Shown piece by piece: positions 1-5,751 of a stretch of DNA of 12,392 nucleotides (the first letter of the stretch is position 1; the number at the start of each line of letters is the position of its first letter). The position numbers were made by a program, and so were the translations under genes. The stretch spans positions 1 to 12,392 of the forward strand of contig DATKNA010000205.1 in the NCBI GenBank assembly GCA_035541595.1, read 5' to 3'. The DNA comes from DATKNA01 sp035541595. GTDB taxonomy: Bacteria; Actinomycetota; Actinomycetes; Actinomycetales; Kineosporiaceae. The notes beneath the pieces were generated by a model. That model was given only the letters and a program-made list of their open reading frames with translations. It was not told the DNA's origin and made no database searches.

Positions 1-1
1 C

Positions 2-369
2 GCCGGTCAGGCATACCGGGCCACCATTCGGGCGCGCTTCGCTCAACTGGCGGGACAGCGCGCGCAGATCCACAACGCGCTGTTGGGACTGCCGACGGAA
101 GCAGTAGCGATCGACACGAACGACACAGAGCTGCTCGACCGGCTACCGCTTGGCTCGCTCAGCCTGGACCGCGTACCCGAGCCTCTGCAGCGCGCACTCT
201 ACGAGGCGTTCCGCCTGACGATCAGCTACAACCGGCCGACCAAGACCGCCACGATCACCGTCACGATCACCGCCGACACGCTGCCAGCCCTGACCAGCCG
301 ACCCACCCCCACCTCGAACCCGCCAGGCGAGGTCGAAGATGGGGCCGACGAGCTTTTTGCGGTTGTTCG
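2..369 (+). pseudogene. C-terminal end of a serine-recombinase-type (site-specific recombinase) protein, 5' cut by window, no stop before the tRNA
   Basis: The frame is open from base 2 and encodes a helical, Arg/Gln-rich stretch, then 'LQRALYEAFRLTISYNRP' and the beta-rich 'TKTATITVTI'. A coiled segment followed by 'LYEAF.L.I.Y....' and a beta strand is how many actinobacterial serine recombinases of integrative elements end. The catalytic Ser domain would lie to the left of the window. No in-frame stop occurs before the tRNA at 370-445. The frame enters the tRNA in antisense and stays open to 1414, but the translation stops looking protein-like at about base 350. Either the native stop was lost at an integration junction, or the gene is decayed. 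Codons such as gaa, gta, cta, ctt and aca are commoner here than in the neighbouring M20 gene, which suggests transfer. By hand count the first 300 bases are about 67% GC. The family call is fairly sure; integrity is not. The end coordinate is a convention (last base before the tRNA). Confidence 0.7.
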
Positions 370-445
370 TGGTGCCCCCGGCGGGACTCGAACCCGCGCT
401 CGAGCGCTTTTAAGGCGCCTGCCTCTGCCGTTGGGCTACGGGGGC
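370..445 (-). tRNA. tRNA with UAA anticodon (reads UUA, nominally Leu) but a short class I variable loop; CCA encoded
   Basis: On the minus strand the cloverleaf is complete. The acceptor GCCCCCG (445-439) pairs with CGGGGGC. The D arm is GCC/GGC with GG in its loop. The anticodon stem GGCGC/GCGCT closes the seven-base loop CTTAAAA. The variable region is only five bases (CGAGC). The T stem GCGGG/CCCGC closes the loop TTCGAGT. The discriminator is A (373) and the CCA is genomically encoded (372-370). The anticodon, bases 412-410, is UAA and so decodes UUA. Bacterial tRNA-Leu normally has a long class II variable arm, which is absent here. A73 is compatible with Leu but does not prove it. No other register of the loop gives a paired stem, so a suppressor (UUA) or Lys (UUU/CUU) anticodon is not supported. 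The tRNA abuts a recombinase remnant at its 3' side, the usual integration side. I am confident it is a tRNA, but unsure of the amino acid it carries. Confidence 0.88.
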
Positions 446-454
446 GACGCGACC

Positions 455-460
455 AGCCTA
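455..460 (-). promoter_or_regulatory. Candidate -10 box (TAGGCT) for the tRNA gene
   Basis: On the minus strand TAGGCT lies nine bases before the first tRNA base, matching the actinobacterial -10 pattern TANNNT and a normal distance to a tRNA start. I see no clear TTGAC-like -35 at 16 to 18 bases upstream, so this rests on the -10 alone. Confidence 0.4.
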
Positions 461-494
461 CGGTCAGCCCCTGATCGACCACGTGGCCCAGGCC

Positions 495-500
495 TACCCT
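495..500 (+). promoter_or_regulatory. Candidate -10 box (TACCCT) for the M20 peptidase, leaderless arrangement
   Basis: TACCCT fits TANNNT and ends six bases before the ATG at 507. That is the spacing at which transcription would begin on or next to the start codon, as in the many leaderless mRNAs of Actinobacteria. There is no Shine-Dalgarno sequence before this ATG, which agrees with the idea. It also argues against the in-frame GTG at 483, which would lie upstream of the transcript. Confidence 0.35.
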
Positions 501-506
501 TCGACC

Positions 507-1799
507 ATGCCGACCGACGCGGAGCTGGCCGTGCTCGACGGCGTCCACGACCTCGCCCGAGCCGGCACGCTGGCCGCGGACCTCGGGGAGCTCGTCCGGA
601 TCCCGAGCGTGACCGGCAGCGACGCCGAGGCCGACGCGCAGGCCTGGGTGGCGAGGAGGCTGGAGCGGCTCGAATTCGACGTGGACCACTGGCGGATGGA
701 TCTTGCGGACCTGACGGCCCGACCCGGCTTCCCCGGGATGGAGGCCCAGCGCCACGAGGCGTGGGGGGTGGCCGGAGTGACCTCGGACGCCGACGGCGAC
801 GGGCCCACCCTCGTGCTGCAGGGGCACGTCGACGTGGTGCCGCCGGGCGACCGCGACCGCTGGGCGGACGACCCGTTCGAGCCGCGGGTCGAGCTCCGCG
901 AGGGCCGGGAGGTCATCGTCGGCCGTGGCGCCTGCGACATGAAGGCCGGGGTCGTCGCGGCCCTGGCCGCGGTCACCGCGCTCCGGTCGGCGGGGGTACG
1001 GATCATCGGGCGGGCGGCGGTGCACAGCGTGGTCGGCGAGGAGGACGGCGGCCTCGGCGCCTTCGGGACGCTCGCCCGCGGACACACCGGCGACGGCTGC
1101 GTGATCGCGGAGCCGTCGAGCGGCAGCATCATCTCGGCGACGGCCGGTGCCCTGACGTTCCGGCTCGAGGTGCCCGGACTCGCCGTCCATGGTTGCTGGC
1201 GCGCGGACGGGGTGAGCGCGGTGGAGGCGTTCGCGCCCGTCCAGGCGGCGCTGAGGGCCCTGGAACGGCGGCGCTGCGCCGACCCCGACCCGCTGATGGC
1301 CTCCAACCGGCTCGCCTACCCCCTGTCGGTCGGCACCGTGCGGGCCGGCGACTGGGCCAGCACGGTGCCCGACCTGCTCGTCGCCGAGGGCCGTTACGGG
1401 GTCAAGATCGGTGAGGACCCGGGCGCAGCCCGGGCCGCGTTCGAGGACGCCGTCGCCGATGCCTGCGCAGGGAACCCTTGGCTCCGGGACCACCCGGTCC
1501 GGGTGACGTGGTGGGGCGGGCAGTTCGCCAGCGGCCGGTTGCCGGAAGGCTCCCCGCTGCTGCCGATCGTGCAGCGGGCGTGGACCGATGCGACCCGTCG
1601 GCCACCGCCGGTGGCCCAAGGCGCTCCCTACGGCAGCGACCTGCGGCTCTACACGGCTGCCGGCATCCCGACCCTGCATCTGGGCCCGGGGGACGTGCGC
1701 CAGGCGCACACCGCCGGCGAGTTCGTGCCGCTCGGCGACGTGGAGCTGGTCGCCGGTGCGCTGGCGTTGACCGTGCTGCGCTTCTGCGGCGTGCGCTGA
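507..1799 (+). CDS. M20-family zinc metallopeptidase (ArgE/DapE/ACY1-like deacylase)
   Basis: This 430-residue protein carries the full M20 active-site set (numbering from the ATG at 507). GHVDVVP gives metal ligand His107 and catalytic-helper Asp109. GRGACDMKAG gives bridging Asp144. VGEEDGG gives Glu178 (general base) and Glu179 (metal). IAEPSS gives Glu202. The C-terminal HTAGEFVP gives His401. The middle of the chain (about 210-330) matches the lid/dimerisation domain. Such enzymes hydrolyse N-acyl amino acids or small peptides in the cytoplasm; I cannot tell acetylornithine deacetylase from succinyl-diaminopimelate desuccinylase or a general aminoacylase, and no arg or dap gene is nearby. 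The start is a choice between GTG 483 and ATG 507; I prefer 507 because a -10-like box sits just before it. It is transcribed away from the tRNA and converges on the glycosylase gene. The catalytic residues look intact. Confidence 0.9.
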   Translation: MPTDAELAVLDGVHDLARAGTLAADLGELVRIPSVTGSDAEADAQAWVARRLERLEFDVDHWRMDLADLTARPGFPGMEAQRHEAWGVAGVTSDADGDGPTLVLQGHVDVVPPGDRDRWADDPFEPRVELREGREVIVGRGACDMKAGVVAALAAVTALRSAGVRIIGRAAVHSVVGEEDGGLGAFGTLARGHTGDGCVIAEPSSGSIISATAGALTFRLEVPGLAVHGCWRADGVSAVEAFAPVQAALRALERRRCADPDPLMASNRLAYPLSVGTVRAGDWASTVPDLLVAEGRYGVKIGEDPGAARAAFEDAVADACAGNPWLRDHPVRVTWWGGQFASGRLPEGSPLLPIVQRAWTDATRRPPPVAQGAPYGSDLRLYTAAGIPTLHLGPGDVRQAHTAGEFVPLGDVELVAGALALTVLRFCGVR

Positions 1800-1800
1800 T

Positions 1801-1827
1801 CCCACGGACCCACGGACCCACGGACCC
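1801..1827. repeat. Tandem 8-bp repeat, three copies of CCCACGGA plus CCC
   Basis: Three exact head-to-tail copies of CCCACGGA begin one base after the M20 stop codon, followed by a partial CCC. The repeat sits in the 112-bp gap (1800-1911) between two converging genes. No hairpin with a T tract is evident, so I do not call a terminator. The rest of the gap shows nothing I can assign. Confidence 0.85.
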
Positions 1828-1911
1828 GGCCGGCGCCGCCGAGGCGCTCTACACTGCCGGGGCCGGCTCCGGGGGTCGACGAGGACGTGAGCGGGTCGTG
1901 GCCGAGGGACA

Positions 1912-2751
1912 TCAGCCGATGGCGCCAACCCCCGGGACGCCCGCCGCCGCGTACGCCTCGGCGAGGACGTCGTCGAGCATCCGCTCGGTGAGCTTGCCGG
2001 TGAACGTGTTCTGCTGGCTGACGTGGTAGGTCGCCAGAAGCGTCAGGGATGGGCCGCCCGGCCGGGGGAGGGCGACCGAGGCGCCGTGGGCGAAGCGCGG
2101 CCGCCGAGGTGCCGTCGCTCCCGCCGCCGGCGCCGCCGCCGGGGTCCAGCCGAGGCGCGCCGCTGCGGAGAGCATCGCCTCCCAGGCGAACGCCCCCAGC
2201 GCCAGCACGACGCGCAGGCTGGGCTCGAGCAGGGTCACCTCGCGATCGAACCAGGGCGCGCAGGCGTCCCGCTCGCGCGGCGTCGGCTTGTTGGCCGGCG
2301 GCGCGCACCGCACCGGCGCCGCCATCCTGGCACCGACGAGCCGCTGCCCGTCCGCGGCGTCCACGCTGTCCCGCCGGGTCGCCAGCCCCGCACGGTGGAG
2401 CGCGGCGAAGAGCCAGTCCCCGGAACGGTCGCCGGTGAAGATGCGGCCGGTGCGGTTACCGCCGTGCGCGGCCGGTGCGAGCCCGACGACGAGCAGCCAG
2501 GCCTGCTCGTCCCCCCACCCCGGCACCGGGCGCCCCCAGTACGGCTGCCCCGCGAAGGCGCGACGCTTCTCCACGGCCACCTGTTCGCGCCACCTCACCA
2601 GCCGGGGGCACGTCCGGCAGACCGCGACACAGGCATCGAGCTGGCCGAGATCCCGCGCCGCTCGGGCCAGCCGCCGGACGTCGTCCGGCTCGTGTGCGAC
2701 CGGTGTGCCCGGAGACGAGGGATCACCGGGCCAGCCGGTTCCCGGGGGCAC
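1912..2751 (-). CDS. Uracil-DNA glycosylase, family 5 (UDGb type, iron-sulfur)
   Basis: The protein excises uracil, and in this family also other deaminated bases, from DNA as the first step of base-excision repair. Both family 5 motifs are visible (numbering from GTG 2751): motif 1 GLAPAAHGGNRTGR at 90-103, with Ala where family 1 enzymes carry the catalytic Asp, and motif 2 HVSQQNT at 243-249. Cysteines at 41, 45, 48, 149 and 164 include the set that binds the [4Fe-4S] cluster ('CPRLVRWRE' is the typical first site). From GTG 2751 the protein has 279 residues. The upstream in-frame stretch 'HPATGRLFASP' looks like part of the protein, but no ATG, GTG or TTG precedes it. A CTG at 2808 would form a CTGA overlap with the stop of the gene before. 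The true start may therefore be 2808. The gene follows the dienelactone-hydrolase-like gene on the same strand and is probably co-transcribed with it. Confidence 0.92.
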   Translation of the reverse strand: MPPGTGWPGDPSSPGTPVAHEPDDVRRLARAARDLGQLDACVAVCRTCPRLVRWREQVAVEKRRAFAGQPYWGRPVPGWGDEQAWLLVVGLAPAAHGGNRTGRIFTGDRSGDWLFAALHRAGLATRRDSVDAADGQRLVGARMAAPVRCAPPANKPTPRERDACAPWFDREVTLLEPSLRVVLALGAFAWEAMLSAAARLGWTPAAAPAAGATAPRRPRFAHGASVALPRPGGPSLTLLATYHVSQQNTFTGKLTERMLDDVLAEAYAAAGVPGVGAIG

Positions 2752-2804
2752 CGGTGAGGCGAAGAGCCTCCCGGTGGCCGGATGCGGCAGCTCGTCCGTC
2801 GGAG

Positions 2805-3479
2805 TCAGCCCAGATGTTCGTGCAGGAACCTGACCGTGCGCTCCCAGGCGAGAGCGGAGGCGTCGGGGTCGTACACCTCGGGCCGGTCGTCGTTGAAGAA
2901 CGCGTGCCGGGTGCCGGGGTAGTCGTAGACGCGGGCCGTCCCGCCCGCCGCCTCGATTGCGGCGACGGCCGCGGTGATGCCGGGCGCGGCTGAGAGGCCG
3001 TCCTCCTCGTCGGCGTGGATCAGCGCGGACTTGCCGGCGTAGTTCTGCCAGTTGGGGCTCATCCGCTCCCACGGGAGCGCGGGGTAGAACCCGACCGTCG
3101 CCTGGATGTTCTCGGCGATCGTGGCGCTCCACAGTGCCAGCGCGCCGCCCATGCAGAAGCCGACGGCGCCGACGCCGGGCTCCGTCACCGTGTCGAGGCC
3201 GGACAGGTAGGCCGCGGCGCCGTCGACGTCCCGGGCGGCCTGGTCCATGGCCAGACCCATCACGAGGCGCATGGCCTCGTCCGGCTCGCGAGTGCTGGCG
3301 CCGTGGAAGAAGTCGGGCGCGAGCGTCGTGAAGCCCGCGTCGGCGAAGCGGTCCGTCAGGTTCATGATGTGGCCGACCAGGCCCCACCACTCCTGGACGA
3401 GGATCAGTCCAGGTCCGCCCTCCTCGGCCTCGGCGAGATAGCCGTCGGAGGTCCCACCGTTGCTCGCGAAGCTCACCAT
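2805..3479 (-). CDS. Dienelactone hydrolase family protein (alpha/beta hydrolase)
   Basis: The 224-residue chain is the usual size for this family. GFCMGG places the nucleophile Cys109 at the nucleophile elbow. Glu30 lies in VQEWWGL, the conserved segment that activates the Cys in dienelactone hydrolase. His192 in RHAFF and an Asp in HADEEDG (157 or 160) complete the triad. Family members hydrolyse dienelactone to maleylacetate in chloroaromatic breakdown, but most genomic copies act on unknown esters or lactones. There are no catechol-pathway genes here, so the substrate is open. No signal peptide is seen, so it is cytoplasmic. The start at ATG 3479 is preceded by GGGTGGG. A GTG three codons upstream (3488) is possible but less attractive. 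The stop overlaps a possible CTG start of the glycosylase gene. Confidence 0.9.
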   Translation of the reverse strand: MVSFASNGGTSDGYLAEAEEGGPGLILVQEWWGLVGHIMNLTDRFADAGFTTLAPDFFHGASTREPDEAMRLVMGLAMDQAARDVDGAAAYLSGLDTVTEPGVGAVGFCMGGALALWSATIAENIQATVGFYPALPWERMSPNWQNYAGKSALIHADEEDGLSAAPGITAAVAAIEAAGGTARVYDYPGTRHAFFNDDRPEVYDPDASALAWERTVRFLHEHLG

Positions 3480-3514
3480 GGTTCCCACCCGGCACACCCT
3501 AGGGCTGTCCGACT

Positions 3515-3537
3515 GGGTCCGCCCCGGCGGGCGGCCC
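3515..3537 (-). terminator. Weak GC-rich hairpin downstream of the lipoprotein gene
   Basis: Arms GGGTCCGCC (3515-3523) and GGCGGCCC (3530-3537) pair with one bulged base around a short loop, just after the lipoprotein stop. No T tract follows. It could end the ppx/lipoprotein transcript but is poorly supported. Confidence 0.25.
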
Positions 3538-3540
3538 GAG

Positions 3541-4230
3541 TCAGCTGGCCGCGATGTACGCCCGGGCATACCCGGTGGCCGGATCCGACTCGGCCCCGCA
3601 GACCACGGCGAGGTCGCCGTTCCTCAGCCAGACGACGATCGTGCCCTTGCTCGACGACGAGGCCACGGCGACCCGCTGACGACCGAACCTCGTCATGGTC
3701 GCCGGCACGCCACCCCGGCTGATGCCGGCGGTGACCCGGGGAAGGACGACGGCGGCCACGGCGGGGTCCTGGGCGTACTGCGGCCGGACGGCGAAGAGGA
3801 ACAGCAACCCGACAGGGGTGTCCCCCTTCCGCACGGACCGCACCGTCTGCGCCCCGAAGACGTCGGCGGCGCCCTTGACGCCGCTCAGCGGGTTGCCCAC
3901 CGAGGCCGGCGCGCGGACCAGGGTGTAGCCGGGAACCGTCACCGGGGTCGGCGCCCTGACCTGCGCCGGGGAGGGACTCGGTGGCGGGGCGAGGGTCAGC
4001 GCCGGGGACAGCGGGGACGGGGTCGCGCCACCCGTCGGGCTCGGGCCGGCGGGCGAGGGTGTAGCGGCGTCCGCCGCGACGTTGGCCGTGGGGAGATCGG
4101 CCTCACGGGGAACGGAGCAGCCGGCGAGGGTGGAGACGGCGACGACGAACGCGACGACGAGGCCCGGGGCAGTGGTCACGAACGGTGGGCGGGCTCCCGG
4201 CCCGCGTCGCGCTCTCGTCGGTCCGCTCAC
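3541..4230 (-). CDS. Secreted lipoprotein of unknown function with Pro/Ser linker
   Basis: From GTG 4230 the product has 229 residues. The n-region is basic (RARRGPGARPPF). A hydrophobic stretch follows (LVVAFVVAVSTLAGC) with lipobox TLAG-Cys38, so the protein should be lipidated and anchored outside the membrane. Residues of about 48-90 form a low-complexity Pro/Ser/Thr/Ala linker. The C-terminal 140 residues look folded ('VPGYTLVRAPASV', 'GLLFLFAVRPQYA', 'TIVVWLRNGDLAVVCGA'), but I do not recognise the domain. A second GTG at 4179 would give a shorter signal peptide with little positive charge, so I prefer 4230. A TACGGT box eight bases before 4230 suggests its own, possibly leaderless, promoter. 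It follows ppx by 58 bp on the same strand. Confidence 0.8.
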   Translation of the reverse strand: MSGPTRARRGPGARPPFVTTAPGLVVAFVVAVSTLAGCSVPREADLPTANVAADAATPSPAGPSPTGGATPSPLSPALTLAPPPSPSPAQVRAPTPVTVPGYTLVRAPASVGNPLSGVKGAADVFGAQTVRSVRKGDTPVGLLFLFAVRPQYAQDPAVAAVVLPRVTAGISRGGVPATMTRFGRQRVAVASSSSKGTIVVWLRNGDLAVVCGAESDPATGYARAYIAAS

Positions 4231-4238
4231 GCGTCGCC

Positions 4239-4244
4239 ACCGTA
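4239..4244 (-). promoter_or_regulatory. Candidate -10 box (TACGGT) for the lipoprotein gene
   Basis: Read on the minus strand, TACGGT fits TANNNT and lies eight bases before the GTG at 4230, a spacing compatible with leaderless or near-leaderless transcription. No -35 is evident. Confidence 0.3.
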
Positions 4245-4288
4245 GCCGATGCCGGGACGCCCCGGGCAGGGCCCCCGCTCGCGCTTGG

Positions 4289-5236
4289 TCACCCTGCGAC
4301 GAGCGACCAGGCGATCGCATCGAGGATGTCGTGCTCGCTGGTGATCACCTCCGTGACGCCGGTGTCCCGATGCACCCGTTCGAGGACGTCGGTCCAGACC
4401 AGCGCTCCGCCACCGATGACGTCGACCCGGCCGGCCTCGAGATAGGGCAGCCGAGCCCGCCCGGCGCGGCTGCGGCTGAGCAGATCGGCGCACGCGGAGC
4501 GCACGACGGCCAGGGGGAGGGCGGCTCCGTCCACGGCCCGGCTGTCGTAGGCGGGCAGGTGGAGGGCGTGCGCCGTGATCGTCGTGACGGTGCCGGCGAC
4601 GCCGACCACGGTCCGGGCCCGGCTGAGCGGGAGCGCCGCGGCGACGTCGGCGAGCGCGGCCGCGACCTCTGCCCGGGCCCGCTCGATCTCTGCCGGCGTC
4701 GGCGGGTCGGAGCGCAGGTGCCGCTCGGTGAGGCGGACCGACCCGACATCCACGGACCGGGCCATGACCTCCGCATCCTCGTGGTCGCCGAGGACGACCT
4801 CGGTCGACCCGCCGCCGACGTCGACGACGAGGTATGGGCCGTGGTGGCCCTGCTCCCCCACGGCTCGGACGGCTCCCCGGAACGACAGCGCCGCCTCCGC
4901 CTCGCCGGTGACGACCTCGGGGTCGACGCCGAAGAGCGCTCGCATGCCGTCGACGAACGACGCCCGGTTGGCGGCGTCCCGCAGGGCGGAGGTGGCGACG
5001 ATCCGGACCCGCTCCACCCCGTCCTCGGCCGCGAGGGCGGCGTACGAGCGGGCGACCCCGAGCGTGCGCTCCAGCGCCTCCGGGGCGATCCGCCCGGTCG
5101 CATCCACCCCCTGGCCGAGCCGGACGATCTCGGTCCGACGGTCGACGTCGACCAGCGTGCCGGCGTCCGGGTCGACGTCCGCCACCAGCAGGCGGAAGGA
5201 GTTCGTGCCGCAGTCGACGGCCGCGACCCGGGTCAC
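4289..5236 (-). CDS. ppx: Ppx/GppA-family phosphatase (exopolyphosphatase / pppGpp phosphohydrolase)
   Basis: The family belongs to the ASKHA fold and removes terminal phosphate from polyphosphate and/or converts pppGpp to ppGpp, linking phosphate storage to the stringent response. The 315-residue protein has the N-terminal phosphate-1 motif AAVDCGTNSFRLL (5-17), a candidate catalytic Glu at 112-114 in TGEAEAALSF, the phosphate-2 motif VVDVGGGSTEVVLG (137-150), the adenosine-type segment VGVAGTVTTI (211-220), and a C-terminal ITSEHDILDAIAW. It is the short form, without the extra C-terminal domains of E. coli PPX, as usual in Actinobacteria. The GTG start overlaps the DUF501 stop as GTGA, and GGCGAGG lies seven bases upstream, so it is translated as part of the ftsB-DUF501-ppx unit. 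Polyphosphate versus pppGpp preference cannot be read from the sequence. Confidence 0.93.
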   Translation of the reverse strand: MTRVAAVDCGTNSFRLLVADVDPDAGTLVDVDRRTEIVRLGQGVDATGRIAPEALERTLGVARSYAALAAEDGVERVRIVATSALRDAANRASFVDGMRALFGVDPEVVTGEAEAALSFRGAVRAVGEQGHHGPYLVVDVGGGSTEVVLGDHEDAEVMARSVDVGSVRLTERHLRSDPPTPAEIERARAEVAAALADVAAALPLSRARTVVGVAGTVTTITAHALHLPAYDSRAVDGAALPLAVVRSACADLLSRSRAGRARLPYLEAGRVDVIGGGALVWTDVLERVHRDTGVTEVITSEHDILDAIAWSLVAG

Positions 5237-5751
5237 GCCGGAGCCTCGCCTTCCCCGGCCTCGGGCCAGACGCACGGACCCGCCGTCCACCACGCCGGCA
5301 GGGCGGCCAGAGCCTCGTCGCCGAGCGGGTTCACCCCCCGCCCCGCGGCCAGCGTGTGGGCGACGAGCACGTGCAGGCACTTGACCCGGTCGGGCATCCC
5401 CCCGGCCGACACGCCGGCGATCTCCGGGACGTCGCCCAGCGCGGCCCGCCGGCGCAGGTAGTCCTCGTGAGCGGCCCGGTAGCCCGTGGCGAGCTCGGGG
5501 TCGCGCTGCAGGCGAACGGTCATCTCGCGCATGAGCCCGCAGGACTCCAGGGTGCCGACGGCGCTCACCGCCCGCGGGCAGGTCAGGTAGAAGGCGGTCG
5601 GGAAGGGCGTACCGTCGCCGAGGCGTGGCCGCGTCGCGACGACGTCCGGCAGCCCGCACGGACAGCGGTGCGCCACGGCGACCACCGCCCGAGGGGGGCG
5701 ACCCAGCTGCGCCCCGACCGCCGCCAGGTCCGCGGGGCCGGGAGCGGTCAC
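5233..5751 (-). CDS. DUF501 domain protein, function unknown
   Basis: This 172-residue protein matches the DUF501 family, which in Actinobacteria sits between ftsB/divIC and ppx as it does here. It has no signal peptide or membrane segment. Striking are Cys/His residues in family-typical motifs: HRCPCGLP (Cys30, Cys32), LTCPRAV (Cys58), LESCGLM (Cys71), VKCLHVLVAH (Cys125, His127, His132), and GPCVWP (Cys160) near the end. The motif VNPLGDEAL (140-148) is also typical. The Cys/His set could bind zinc or an iron-sulfur cluster, but that is inference. Start and stop overlap the neighbouring genes as GTGA at both ends, so synthesis is coupled to FtsB and Ppx. The family call is from motif memory and context. 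Confidence 0.9.
   Translation of the reverse strand: MTAPGPADLAAVGAQLGRPPRAVVAVAHRCPCGLPDVVATRPRLGDGTPFPTAFYLTCPRAVSAVGTLESCGLMREMTVRLQRDPELATGYRAAHEDYLRRRAALGDVPEIAGVSAGGMPDRVKCLHVLVAHTLAAGRGVNPLGDEALAALPAWWTAGPCVWPEAGEGEAPA

Noticed and set aside
370..445. Reading the tRNA as a suppressor, Lys or Phe tRNA
   Set aside because: The only register with a paired anticodon stem (GGCGC/GCGCT) puts UAA at positions 34-36. Shifted registers break the stem.
483..506. GTG 483 as start of the M20 peptidase
   Set aside because: It is possible, but it has no ribosome site and lies upstream of a -10-like box that is well placed for ATG 507.
83..1414. Full 443-residue open frame from TTG 83
   Set aside because: Only the first 90 or so residues look like protein (recombinase end). 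After that it reads the tRNA in antisense and then M20 codons out of frame.
1850..1855. TACACT as a promoter for an antisense transcript of the glycosylase gene
   Set aside because: It fits a -10 box but has no -35 and no downstream gene. It could occur by chance.
4082..5461. 459-residue plus-strand open frame
   Set aside because: Antisense shadow of ppx, DUF501 and the lipoprotein start; no recognisable motifs.
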